DNA from: an uncultured Dorea sp.
Lineage (GTDB): Bacteria > Bacillota > Clostridia > Lachnospirales > Lachnospiraceae
Length of the DNA stretch: 23,869 bases
Reading direction: 5' to 3'
NCBI GenBank assembly: GCA_910577685.1
Contig: CAJTOH010000052.1
Span: forward strand, 1-23,869
Shown piece after piece: positions 7,051-14,592 of this stretch. Position 1 is the stretch's first letter. The number at the start of each line of letters is the position of its first letter. The position numbers were made by a program, and so were the translations under genes. The notes under the pieces are model-generated. The model was not told the origin of the DNA, searched no databases, and was given only the letters and a program-made list of their open reading frames with translations.

Positions 7051-7060
7051 TAGTGGGTTA

Positions 7061-7594
7061 CTATAACGAATATTCCAACTGGCAGTCGTATGGTTCCTCT
7101 TCCACATGCCGCCGGTTATACTCCTGAGCTTCCGTGCATCCCATAGCGCGGTAGAATGCCTGGGTCTCTGCAGCCGAGTGAGCCGAAATATACAATTTTT
7201 CGGCTCCATGTTCCTTCGCCCATTTTGCGGCCTTAAGAAAAAGCGTTTTCCCGATCCCCTTACCCCGCATATCCTCAGATACATGCAGGCTTGTAAGGTC
7301 AAGGTATTTCTCTTTGTTTCCGAACAAAGCGGATTCGACCGAGGCAAAGCCTTTCAGGTTATTGCCGTCGAAGAAGCCATATAAAAGACCGCCGGTGGCA
7401 GCCGTATTTTTCAGACAAGTGATCAAAATCTCATAATCGGCTTCCGACCAGTCGTCAATAAAAGGGTCGTCTTTAATCACCCAGCTTTCATTTTCCCGCC
7501 GCCAGCATTTTACTACATTCTGGCGGCGGATAAATTGCCCGAATAAATCGCGGCATATTTCATCTTCTTTTAATTCTCTGTATTGTGTTTCCAT
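7061..7594 (-). CDS. GNAT family N-acetyltransferase
   Basis: A 177-residue protein with a single GNAT fold in its C-terminal two thirds. Motif A, which binds acetyl-CoA pyrophosphate, is LHVSEDMRGKGIGKTLF around residues 103-119, followed by AAKWAKEHGAEKLYISA and the motif B segment AFYRAMGC. The acceptor substrate cannot be read from the sequence. The gene starts 13 bases after the carB stop on the same strand and has no obvious strong ribosome binding site, so it is probably co-transcribed with carB and may depend on coupling. The repeat copy A lies just beyond its stop codon. Confidence 0.88.
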   Translation of the reverse strand: METQYRELKEDEICRDLFGQFIRRQNVVKCWRRENESWVIKDDPFIDDWSEADYEILITCLKNTAATGGLLYGFFDGNNLKGFASVESALFGNKEKYLDLTSLHVSEDMRGKGIGKTLFLKAAKWAKEHGAEKLYISAHSAAETQAFYRAMGCTEAQEYNRRHVEEEPYDCQLEYSL

Positions 7595-7607
7595 AGTTTA
7601 ATCGCGT

Positions 7608-10600
7608 CTATCTGTCAGATATCTCTCCATGCAGTTTTTGCAGTGATTTTAAGTCGCCTTTTCCATGCTCGTTCATATACCGGATTCCCAACGCTGTGAC
7701 TCGAGCGGCGGCAATCGTTGTGATATATGGGACCTTTGCCTTAATGGCCGCTTTCCGCAGATAGCTGTCATCATGGAGACTGTCCTTGCCTACAGGAGAA
7801 TTCACGATCAGGTCAATATTCCCGTTTGTGATCATATCCAGAATATTCGGACGTCCCTCGTACAACTTTTTCACTTTCTCAGCTTCAATCCCTGCTCCAC
7901 GGATGATTTCGTAGGTATTCCCTGTGGCGAGTATTTTAAATCCGTCTTCGGCAAACATTTTCGCAACCTCGGCGACTTCGGCCTTGTCCTTGCGGTTGAC
8001 GGAAATCAGCACCGTACCCTTGAGCGGCAGTTTAGACTGAGTCGCTTCCTGCGCTTTATAGAAAGCTTCGCCGTAGGAAGCGGACAGGCCAAGGACTTCT
8101 CCTGTGGAACGCATTTCAGGCCCCAGTACCGGGTCGACTTCCTGAAACATATTGAACGGGAAGACGGCTTCCTTGACGCCGTAGTAGGGGATATTTTTTT
8201 CCTTTAGCCCTGCTATCGGAGAGGGGCGGTTCGTCAGTTCGGAGGTGATGATATCCGTTGCCAGAGGCACCATGCGAATGTTGCATACCTTGGATACTAA
8301 CGGTACGGTACGGGAAGCGCGTGGGTTGGCTTCTAATACGTATACTTTGCCGTTTTCGATGGCATATTGCATATTCATCAGACCCTTTACATGCATTTCC
8401 TCGGCAATTTTCCTGGTGTATTCCTTAATTGTCTCCACATTTTCTTCGGAAATGTGGACGGAAGGAATGATACAGGCGGAGTCTCCGGAGTGTACGCCCG
8501 CAAGTTCTATATGTTCCATAACCGCCGGGACAAATGCGTGGTTCCCGTCGCTGATAGCGTCGGCCTCACATTCCAAGGCGTGATTCAAGAAACGGTCGAT
8601 CAGGATCGGCCGGTCGGGCGTTACTCCGACGGCGGCTTTCATGTAACTTTCCATGCTGTCGTCATCATAGACTACCTCCATGCCGCGTCCTCCAAGGACG
8701 TAGGAGGGGCGCACCATAACGGGATATCCGATCTCGCCCGCGATAGACAGGGCCTCGTCTACGGTAGTCGCCATGCCGGATTCCGGCATAGGAATATTAA
8801 GCTTGTCCATCATCGCCCGGAACAGATCGCGGTCTTCTGCCAGATCAATAACAGAAGGCGAGGTTCCGAGAATCCGCACGCCGTTTTTCTCAAGATCGGA
8901 AGCCAGATTCAGCGGGGTCTGTCCGCCAAACTGTGCAATTACGCCTACGGGCTGTTCCTTCTTATAGATACTCAGCACGTCTTCTAAGGTCAGCGGTTCG
9001 AAATACAGCTTGTCGGAGGTATCGTAATCCGTGGAAACGGTTTCCGGGTTGCAGTTTACGATTATCGTCTCGAACCCTAATTTTTTCAGGGCAAGCGACG
9101 CATGGACACAGCAATAGTCGAATTCGATTCCTTGTCCGATACGGTTAGGTCCGCCGCCGAGAATCATAACCTTGGGGCGGTCTGTGCTGACAGGGTTCTT
9201 ATCCGTACTATTATATGTGGAATAGTAGTACGCGTTGTCCATAGTGCCGCTTACATGAACGCCTTCCCACGCTTCCTCTATACCGAGCTCGATACGGCGA
9301 TTGCGTACGGCATCTTCGGAGATCTCAAGAATCTGACTTAAATACTTGTCCGAGAAACCGTTTTTCTTCGCAGAGATCAGCATTTCATCGGAAGGAAGGA
9401 CGCCTTTAGAGGTGCGGAGGGCTTCTTCCTCTTCCACCAACTCCTTCATCTGTGTGATGAAATAAGTCTTGACCTTTGTAATATCGAAGATCTCTTCTAC
9501 GGATGCGCCTTTGCGCAGCGCTTCATACATGATGAAATGCCGGTCGCTCGAGGGCGTAATCAGCATTTGCAGCAACGCTTCTTTCGTCTTCGTATGGTAG
9601 TCTTTAGCAAAGCCCAGTCCGTAACGGCCGGTCTCCAGACTGCGGATCGCTTTCTGGAACGCCTCCTTATACGTCTTTCCGATACTCATGACTTCCCCGA
9701 CTGCGCGCATCTGCGTACCCAGTTTGTCTTCTACGTTTTTAAATTTCTCAAATGCCCAGCGGGCAAATTTAATGACTACATAGTCGCCGTCCGGGACATA
9801 CTTATCTAAAGTGCCGTATTTGCCGCAAGGAATGTCCTTCAAGGTCAACCCGCACGCAAGCATAGCAGACACCAGTGCAATAGGAAAACCAGTTGCCTTG
9901 GAAGCCAATGCAGAGGAGCGGGAGGTACGCGGATTGATTTCGATTACGACGATACGGTCGGTTACGGGATCATGGGCAAATTGTACGTTGGTTCCGCCGA
10001 TTACCTCGACAGATTCTACAATCTTGTATGCCTGCCGCTCTAGTTCCTTCTGACATTCTTCGGATATAGTAAGCATAGGGGCGGAGCAAAAAGAGTCGCC
10101 GGTATGTACTCCGAGAGGGTCGATATTTTCGATGAAGCATACGGTGATCATGTTGTTATCGGCGTCTCGGACAACCTCCAACTCCAGTTCTTCCCAACCG
10201 AGAATGGATTCCTCCACCAGTACCTGACCCACCAGACTTGCCTGCAGGCCGCGCGCACAGACGGTTTTCAACTCTTCCTTATTATATACAAGCCCGCCTC
10301 CTGCGCCGCCCATGGTATAAGCAGGGCGGAGGACCACAGGATAGCCCAGATTGTCGGCGATGGCAAGGGCTTCTTCCACGCTGTAAGCAACTTCGCTTCG
10401 TGCCATCTCAATACCAAGGGCATCCATGGATTTCTTGAATTCAATACGATCCTCGCCGCGCTCAATGGCATCCACCTGTACGCCGATTACTTTGACTTGG
10501 TATTTGTCAAGAATTCCCTCTTTGGCAAGTTCGGCGCACAGATTCAGACCGGACTGGCCGCCCAAGTTCGGTAGGAGCGCGTCGGGGCGCTCTTTTGCAA

Positions 10601-10832
10601 TAATCTGTTCTAAGCGGTCTGGGTTTAGCGGCTCTATGTAAGTGACATCTGCCATCTCGGGATCTGTCATGATGGTGGCAGGGTTGGAATTCACCAGCAC
10701 GATTTCATAACCGAGATTTCGCAGCGCTTTGCAGGCCTGAGTTCCGGAATAGTCGAACTCGCAGGCCTGTCCAATGATGATCGGGCCGGAACCGATAATA
10801 AGTATCTTGTGAATGTCTGTTCTTTTTGGCAT
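7608..10832 (-). CDS. carB: Carbamoyl-phosphate synthase large subunit
   Basis: CarB makes carbamoyl phosphate from bicarbonate, ammonia (delivered by CarA from glutamine) and two ATP, feeding pyrimidine and arginine synthesis. The 1074 residues match the usual length. Order: the carboxyphosphate ATP-grasp half (KILIIGSGPIIIGQACEFDY near residue 10, GGAGGGL, EINPRTSRSSALASKATG), an oligomerisation region, the carbamoyl-phosphate ATP-grasp half (ILGGGPNRIGQGIEFDYCC, GGRGMEVV, EANPRASRTVPLVSKV), and a C-terminal MGS-type allosteric domain from about residue 935. The start has AGGAGG seven bases upstream. carA, normally next to carB, is not adjacent; the upstream side is an accessory islet, so carB has its own promoter. 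Confidence 0.97.
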   Translation of the reverse strand: MPKRTDIHKILIIGSGPIIIGQACEFDYSGTQACKALRNLGYEIVLVNSNPATIMTDPEMADVTYIEPLNPDRLEQIIAKERPDALLPNLGGQSGLNLCAELAKEGILDKYQVKVIGVQVDAIERGEDRIEFKKSMDALGIEMARSEVAYSVEEALAIADNLGYPVVLRPAYTMGGAGGGLVYNKEELKTVCARGLQASLVGQVLVEESILGWEELELEVVRDADNNMITVCFIENIDPLGVHTGDSFCSAPMLTISEECQKELERQAYKIVESVEVIGGTNVQFAHDPVTDRIVVIEINPRTSRSSALASKATGFPIALVSAMLACGLTLKDIPCGKYGTLDKYVPDGDYVVIKFARWAFEKFKNVEDKLGTQMRAVGEVMSIGKTYKEAFQKAIRSLETGRYGLGFAKDYHTKTKEALLQMLITPSSDRHFIMYEALRKGASVEEIFDITKVKTYFITQMKELVEEEEALRTSKGVLPSDEMLISAKKNGFSDKYLSQILEISEDAVRNRRIELGIEEAWEGVHVSGTMDNAYYYSTYNSTDKNPVSTDRPKVMILGGGPNRIGQGIEFDYCCVHASLALKKLGFETIIVNCNPETVSTDYDTSDKLYFEPLTLEDVLSIYKKEQPVGVIAQFGGQTPLNLASDLEKNGVRILGTSPSVIDLAEDRDLFRAMMDKLNIPMPESGMATTVDEALSIAGEIGYPVMVRPSYVLGGRGMEVVYDDDSMESYMKAAVGVTPDRPILIDRFLNHALECEADAISDGNHAFVPAVMEHIELAGVHSGDSACIIPSVHISEENVETIKEYTRKIAEEMHVKGLMNMQYAIENGKVYVLEANPRASRTVPLVSKVCNIRMVPLATDIITSELTNRPSPIAGLKEKNIPYYGVKEAVFPFNMFQEVDPVLGPEMRSTGEVLGLSASYGEAFYKAQEATQSKLPLKGTVLISVNRKDKAEVAEVAKMFAEDGFKILATGNTYEIIRGAGIEAEKVKKLYEGRPNILDMITNGNIDLIVNSPVGKDSLHDDSYLRKAAIKAKVPYITTIAAARVTALGIRYMNEHGKGDLKSLQKLHGEISDR

Positions 10833-10889
10833 GTTTTCCTCCTAAAATGTTTTACATATGAACAGTGATTGATTCTAATATCCTTTATA

Positions 10890-10918
10890 ATATTAGTTGA
10901 GTTTTTTTGTATTGTCAA
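10890..10918 (-). promoter_or_regulatory. carB promoter
   Basis: On the minus strand TTGACA (10918-10913) and TAATAT (10895-10890) have a 17-base spacer, giving a leader of roughly 50 bases before carB. The hexamers and spacing are identical to those of the met operon promoter. No terminator, PyrR-type attenuator or riboswitch is visible in the short leader. Confidence 0.75.
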
Positions 10919-10964
10919 TAAAAACGGAATTACATATATTGAAAACTTTTCATCCTAATCACTA

Positions 10965-10980
10965 AAGACAGCGAAAACCC
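10965..10980 (+). repeat. 16-bp direct repeat, left copy
   Basis: AAGACAGCGAAAACCC occurs here and again at 12333-12348, flanking a 1.4-kb segment with the toxin-antitoxin pair and the sigma/anti-sigma remnants. It may be an attachment-site or insertion scar. Nearby 11041-11058 has two TTTGACC motifs 11 bases apart of the kind seen at ends of integrated elements. Confidence 0.5.
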
Positions 10981-11100
10981 GAAAATATAGGATTTTTGAG
11001 GAACTGTCAAACTGTAAATTATTATATGTTCTTATGAGGATTTGACCCGAATTTGACCGAGAACAGTTTGGAATGTTCACACATTTTACAAAGTTGCATA

Positions 11101-11129
11101 TTTACAATGTGCCTAATGGGTGGTATATT
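11101..11129 (+). promoter_or_regulatory. Promoter of the antisense antitoxin RNA
   Basis: TTTACA (11101-11106) and TATATT (11124-11129) are 17 bases apart, with a TG dinucleotide one base before the -10 box (extended -10). The predicted start is near 11136, reading toward the 3' end of the convergent toxin gene. Confidence 0.6.
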
Positions 11130-11135
11130 ATAGAT

Positions 11136-11230
11136 ATAAATAAGGCACTACTGATAGTTGGTTAGTCCAAATAGATTAATTACTCAAAAGAGTAACCGCA
11201 ACCTTTTGGCTGAGGGGCGGTTACTTTTTT
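11136..11230 (+). ncRNA. Putative RatA-like antisense antitoxin RNA
   Basis: The plus-strand promoter at 11101-11129 and the terminator at 11191-11230 define an RNA of about 90 nucleotides with no convincing open frame. Its 3' portion is complementary to the last codon, the stop codon and the 3' end of the toxin mRNA made from the opposite strand. This convergent, 3'-overlapping layout matches the Bacillus txpA/RatA type I system. Its 5' end begins with sequence (AAGGCACTAC, then GGTTAGTCC) also found at the 5' end of the toxin mRNA. Ends are predicted, not measured. Confidence 0.6.
11187..11230. terminator. Shared bidirectional terminator of the toxin and antitoxin RNAs
   Basis: AGTAACCGC (11191-11199) and GCGGTTACT (11217-11225) form a 9-bp stem followed on the plus strand by TTTTTT. 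On the minus strand the same stem is followed by CTTTTG. The toxin stop codon lies within the stem. Confidence 0.75.
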
Positions 11231-11313
11231 GATTGATTTATATACGCAATCAAAATCGTTACAACAATACTAAGTATCATTAGTACGATGGAGAGCATTT
11301 CAAAATCACTCAT
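11221..11313 (-). CDS. Type I holin-like toxin peptide (TxpA-like, 30 aa)
   Basis: A 30-residue peptide with one hydrophobic membrane-spanning segment: MSDFEMLSIVLMILSIVVTI, followed by LIAYINQSKK with a basic tail. Length, acidic N-terminus and hydrophobic core match the putative holin-like/TxpA toxins of Firmicutes type I toxin-antitoxin systems, which insert in the membrane. AAGGAGGG precedes the ATG by nine bases. The mRNA has an approximately 110-base leader with several hairpins, typical of these toxins, whose translation is held down by structure. The gene faces a predicted antisense RNA that overlaps its 3' end. It is too short for ordinary gene calling and is easily missed. Confidence 0.85.
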   Translation of the reverse strand: MSDFEMLSIVLMILSIVVTILIAYINQSKK

Positions 11314-11413
11314 AAGTCAAGCCCTCCTTTCCGAGATTTCCTGCAAGCAGGATTTCTATGTAATCAGAGGGTTCAGTCCCTCTGCTGAAGGACTAACCGC
11401 CTACCATTCTCAT

Positions 11414-11457
11414 GTAGTGCCTTGTTTTATTCTATCAAAGGGATTGCCTTGTGGCAA
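11414..11457 (-). promoter_or_regulatory. Promoter and 5' box of the toxin mRNA
   Basis: TTGCCA (11457-11452) and TAGAAT (11434-11429) are 17 bases apart on the minus strand, putting the start near 11422 at the box AAGGCACTAC (11423-11414). The same box followed by GGTTAGTCC occurs in the antitoxin RNA at 11142-11168, so the two transcripts have related 5' ends in inverted orientation. Confidence 0.7.
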
Positions 11458-11539
11458 GGATATTCTTTATTTATATTATTGTGCAAAAATAATTTGAGAA
11501 GAATAGAATACCGCAAAATATCGTAACAGATTTTTAAAA

Positions 11540-11581
11540 TGGAGTAAATTTGGAGTAAAAGTTGAAAGAAAATGGAGTAAA
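11540..11581 (+). repeat. Three short direct repeats TGGAGTAAA
   Basis: TGGAGTAAA occurs at 11540, 11551 and 11573. Closely spaced short direct repeats like these are often seen near the integrase end of integrated elements, where they can be arm-type binding sites. No integrase gene remains here. Otherwise 11458-11601 shows no gene. Confidence 0.35.
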
Positions 11582-11601
11582 TATTTCAAAGATGTAATGA
11601 G

Positions 11602-11644
11602 AAATGGCGTAGGTAATGGGAATATTATCTACGTCATTTTAAAA
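11602..11644 (+). terminator. Terminator-like hairpin upstream of the sigma factor remnant
   Basis: AAATGGCGTAGGTAAT (11602-11617) pairs with ATTATCTACGTCATTT (11624-11639) over 16 bp with two G-U pairs and a six-base loop, followed by a short T/A tract. It may be the end of a lost upstream gene. Confidence 0.5.
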
Positions 11645-11707
11645 AATTATAAAATTTGTGTAACGAAAAATATATGTAAAGTACATATAGGTAAAGGAGG
11701 GTAGAGT

Positions 11708-11866
11708 ATGGAAGAAATGGTAGAAATCTATCGAAAATATATGCCACAAGAATATAAATTTTTATTTAGCCTTTGCCATGATGTACAATTAAGCGAAGAA
11801 CACACAAGAAACTTTTTTCAAGCCCTAAAATCTATTGATAGTTTTCGTGGTGACTGTAAGATATAA
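11708..11866 (+). pseudogene. Truncated ECF sigma factor (N-terminal 52 codons)
   Basis: AAAGGAGGG precedes an ATG opening a 52-codon frame that resembles region 2 of ECF sigma factors: IYRKYMPQEYKFLFSLC, then LSEE.T..FFQALKSID and FRGDCKI, followed at once by TAA. In complete relatives the next residues continue into region 2.4 and region 4, in a protein of about 160 to 190 residues. Everything after GDCKI is missing, so the gene cannot bind promoters as a normal sigma factor. It is followed 22 bases later by a broken anti-sigma gene, which preserves the usual gene order. Confidence 0.7.
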
Positions 11867-11888
11867 AAAATAAGAAAGGAGAGTAACC

Positions 11889-12304
11889 ATGAAATGTGAA
11901 ATGATTAGAGATTTGTTACCTCTATATATTGATGGATTGACAATTTTTCAGTGATAACAAATGTTTATTTTGTCGGGAGTTCTTATGGGAGTTGGTTTTC
12001 ACTTGACACATGGTGTAGCAATGTATGAAAATGTTATTTTAAATTATGGGGTTCAAGGGGATACGGCTTATCTTACATTGCAAGGGAAATCGGGATATGA
12101 GTTAAATTTTTCGGGAGCAACGGATGAGAATAAATCTAGTTTGAAAGTTATGTATGCTCGAAATATAGGGGGAATGATAAAAACATGGTTCGCTTAGAAG
12201 GAGAGAGTAATAGAAGTGGAGAACCACATCAGTGGATACTAGAATTTAAAGACAGAATAATTGTGATTGAAAATGGAGAATTGGTAGATGAGAAAATAAA
12301 ATAA
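11889..12304 (+). pseudogene. Decayed anti-sigma factor gene
   Basis: After AAGGAGAG, the ATG at 11889 opens MKCEMIRDLLPLYIDGLT, the start of zinc-finger (zf-HC2-type) anti-sigma proteins, but the frame hits TGA-TAA at 11952-11957. The zinc-binding CxxC region expected next is missing. The same frame resumes at 11961 with a hydrophobic segment (ILSGVLMGVGF) and a probable extracytoplasmic domain, ends at TAG 12195-12197, and appears to continue in another frame from 12185 to 12304 (a QWILEFKDRIIVIENGELVD segment). This suggests an internal deletion, two stop codons and a frameshift. The assignment of the C-terminal parts to the same gene is inference from position and composition. Confidence 0.55.
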
Positions 12305-12332
12305 GACATGAAAACATGATTTTGGTTGCAGT

Positions 12333-12376
12333 AAGACAGCGAAAACCCCACAAACCAATGGAATGTGGGGTTCTCG
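12333..12376 (+). terminator. Hairpin after the anti-sigma remnant, overlapping the right 16-bp repeat
   Basis: AACCCCACA (12344-12352) pairs with TGTGGGGTT (12364-12372) with an 11-base loop. The T tract is poor, so it is a weak terminator at best. The right copy of the direct repeat AAGACAGCGAAAACCC (12333-12348) runs into its left arm. Confidence 0.4.
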
Positions 12377-12417
12377 TCGTTGTTATAGTTATCTAAAAGG
12401 AATGAGAGTAAAGTGCG

Positions 12418-12489
12418 GCACCTGGGATAAATCCCAAGGTGCTATACTTTGTGAGGGGGGAAGATAGTTGATATGTTCTTCAACTATCT
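12418..12489 (+). other. Two consecutive stable hairpins, candidate structured RNA
   Basis: The first hairpin is GCACCT/AGGTGC (12418-12442) with inner GGGA/TCCC pairing. The second is a perfect 10-bp stem, AGATAGTTGA/TCAACTATCT (12462-12489), with an eight-base loop. Neither is followed by a T tract and no open frame covers them. No known RNA family is recognised. The rest of 12490-12625 shows nothing identifiable. Confidence 0.4.
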
Positions 12490-12625
12490 GACTCTAAGTA
12501 TACAGAATAATTGTGTCTAAAATATGTTCATTCCCTTAAACAAATCGAAAGATTCTTAAAATGATATTAAAGAGAAGTGCCGAACCGTAATATTTTTAAA
12601 AACAGTTTATACTCTGTGCATAAGA

Positions 12626-12634
12626 TGTTATAAT
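12626..12634 (+). promoter_or_regulatory. Extended -10 promoter upstream of nth
   Basis: TGTTATAAT (TG, one base, TATAAT) at 12626-12634 lies about 100 bases before nth. The -35 region (TTTATA at 12606-12611, 17-base spacing) is weak, as is usual with an extended -10. Confidence 0.5.
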
Positions 12635-12731
12635 GAAACCAAATTTATAAGGAATTTTAGAGCAAAGATGAAAAAATAAGAGCCAATCGGTTGGCGGCAA
12701 ACGATAAAGGCAATTTAGCAGGAGGAAACTT

Positions 12732-13370
12732 ATGACAAAAAAGAAACTGGCTCTCGAGATTATCGAGCGTTTGAAGAAGGAATATCCGGACGCAGGATGC
12801 ACTTTGGACTATGATCAGGCATGGAAATTACTGGTCAGCGTCCGGTTGGCGGCGCAGTGTACGGATGCGAGGGTAAATGTTGTTGTAGAAGATTTATATA
12901 AAAAATTTCCTGATGTAGACGCGCTGGCGGCGGCGGATCCGGAAGAGATCGAGGCGATCGTGCGGCCTTGCGGGCTTGGAAAGAGCAAGGCAAGAGATAT
13001 CAGCGGATGTATGAAGATGTTAAAAGAAGAATACGGCGGCAAGATTCCCAAGGATTTCAACGCGCTTATGAAATTGCCGGGAGTAGGGCGTAAAAGCGCG
13101 AACCTGATCATGGGGGATGTGTTCGGAGAGCCGGCGATCGTGACAGATACCCACTGTATCCGTCTGGTGAATCGCATGGGTCTTGTAGACGGAATCAAGG
13201 AGCCGAAGAAAGTAGAGATGGAACTGTGGAAGATCATTCCGCCTAAAGAAGGAAGCGATTTCTGTCATCGGTTGGTATATCACGGGAGAGATGTTTGTAC
13301 GGCTAGGACGAAGCCGTACTGCGACAGGTGCTGTCTTGCGGATATCTGCGGGAAGAATGGCGTGGAGTAG
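12732..13370 (+). CDS. nth: Endonuclease III (DNA glycosylase/AP lyase)
   Basis: Nth removes oxidised pyrimidines from DNA and cuts the abasic site, the first step of base excision repair. The 212-residue protein has the helix-hairpin-helix LPGVGRKSANLI (about residues 115-126) with the catalytic lysine at 121 and the catalytic aspartate at 139 in VTDTHCIRL. The C-terminal 4Fe-4S cluster cysteines are present in CTARTKPYCDRCCLADIC; the first spacing is seven residues where the E. coli enzyme has six. AGGAGG precedes the start. It is the first conserved gene to the right of the accessory islet and converges on the small gene at 13395. Confidence 0.95.
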   Translation: MTKKKLALEIIERLKKEYPDAGCTLDYDQAWKLLVSVRLAAQCTDARVNVVVEDLYKKFPDVDALAAADPEEIEAIVRPCGLGKSKARDISGCMKMLKEEYGGKIPKDFNALMKLPGVGRKSANLIMGDVFGEPAIVTDTHCIRLVNRMGLVDGIKEPKKVEMELWKIIPPKEGSDFCHRLVYHGRDVCTARTKPYCDRCCLADICGKNGVE

Positions 13371-13394
13371 AGAAAAGGAGCCGTATGGCTGCGT

Positions 13395-13640
13395 TTAACT
13401 CTGGCGAAGTGATTTTAAACATTCGATGAATTCCAGATCTTCCTGCATCAATTTGAGGTTAGAGCAATAATTCCTACCCTCCGGCGTAGTAACGGTAATT
13501 TCGACAACAGCGCCCTCTACCAGCGCATCCTGTGAGACGGCGTTTAAGAATAAAGGGAATTTCGGATGGTTCAGACGGAAATGGTCCATACATCCTTTCA
13601 ATTTCTGGATCATTGCGAGCTGATTCAAATTCATATTCAA
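13395..13640 (-). CDS. Hypothetical protein, 81 aa
   Basis: A short soluble protein of unknown function that I do not recognise. It has an N-terminal helical segment (LAMIQKLKGCMDHF), a central strand-rich part (EGAVVEITVTTPEGR) and a C-terminal acidic helix (LMQEDLEFIECLKSL). The start is set at a TTG (13640) because GGAGG at 13654-13650 is nine bases upstream; the ATG two codons later would be 15 bases away. It converges on nth with only 24 bases between the stop codons and is divergent from the HD-domain gene. A real gene is supported by the ribosome binding site and the plausible two-layer fold composition. Confidence 0.6.
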   Translation of the reverse strand: MNMNLNQLAMIQKLKGCMDHFRLNHPKFPLFLNAVSQDALVEGAVVEITVTTPEGRNYCSNLKLMQEDLEFIECLKSLRQS

Positions 13641-13747
13641 GACAATATACCTCCATTATTAAAGAACTTTTATATTATTATACTGATAGGAACGGATATA
13701 GTCAAAGGAGATTATAAAGAACTTGCAGCGGAATAGGAGAAAATAGA

Positions 13748-14515
13748 ATGGATTTACAGCATGCAAAAAGAGAATTCGAGCGGTACCTGGACGGTTATGA
13801 CAGGACGGATGATAAGATCCGGTTAAAGATTGTACATACTTACGGCGTCACAGAATGTAGCCGGCAGATTGCAAAGAGAATGAATCTGCCGGAAGAGGAC
13901 AGGGAGTTGGCGCAGTTAATAGGGCTGCTTCACGATATCGGCAGATTCGAACAGTTGAAACGATTCGACAGTTTTGAGCCGGATACGATGGATCACGCAA
14001 GCTTCGGCGTACAGATCTTATTCGAAGAAGGGATGATCCGTAATTTTGTAAAAGAGGAAACCTGGGACTGCGTGATACGCACGGCTATCCGGAAGCATAG
14101 CGATTTTCGGCTGGAGGGAGTACAGGATGAAAGAACGCTTTTGCATGCCCGCATTATTCGGGATGCCGATAAGCTGGATAACTGCCGTGTGAAATTAGAA
14201 GACACGATAGAGACGATGCTGGGCGTCTCGGCCCAAGAGGTAGGGGAGACGGCGCTCAGTCCGGAAGTGCTGGGGCAGTTCCGGAGAAAAGAGTCTATAC
14301 GCGCCCTTACAAGAAAGACGAAGCTGGACTATTGGCTGTCGTATCTGGCATACTTCTTTGACATCAACTTTAAAGTTTCTATGGAGATGATTAAGGAAAA
14401 TAATTATGTAGAGCGCCTGATCGACAGGATTCCTTATTCGAATCCCCAGGCAAAACTGGAGATGGCCAAGGTCAGGGAAGCCCTTGAACAATATATTGCG
14501 GAGTTTGTGCAATAA
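13748..14515 (+). CDS. HD-domain phosphohydrolase
   Basis: A 255-residue protein with a metal-dependent HD fold in its N-terminal half. The metal-binding residues are visible as H in the helix HTYGVTECSRQIA, the HD pair in IGLLHDIGRFEQ (around residue 58), H in TAIRKHSDF and D in IIRDADKLDN. The remaining 100 residues are helical and lack a RelA/SpoT or GGDEF partner. HD proteins of this type hydrolyse nucleotides or phosphoesters; the substrate cannot be named. The ribosome binding site is TAGGAG, nine bases before the ATG. A 53-codon gene follows 77 bases downstream. Confidence 0.85.
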   Translation: MDLQHAKREFERYLDGYDRTDDKIRLKIVHTYGVTECSRQIAKRMNLPEEDRELAQLIGLLHDIGRFEQLKRFDSFEPDTMDHASFGVQILFEEGMIRNFVKEETWDCVIRTAIRKHSDFRLEGVQDERTLLHARIIRDADKLDNCRVKLEDTIETMLGVSAQEVGETALSPEVLGQFRRKESIRALTRKTKLDYWLSYLAYFFDINFKVSMEMIKENNYVERLIDRIPYSNPQAKLEMAKVREALEQYIAEFVQ

Positions 14516-14592
14516 TAAAATAGATACCACAAGAAAGACGGAATGTGGTATAATATAAAAAAGGTATTGATATAGAAAAGGGGTGAATGGCA

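Noticed and set aside
7665..10641. Many plus-strand open frames of 60 to 206 codons opposite carB
   Set aside because: They are antisense shadows of carB, lack ribosome binding sites and show no recognisable domains.
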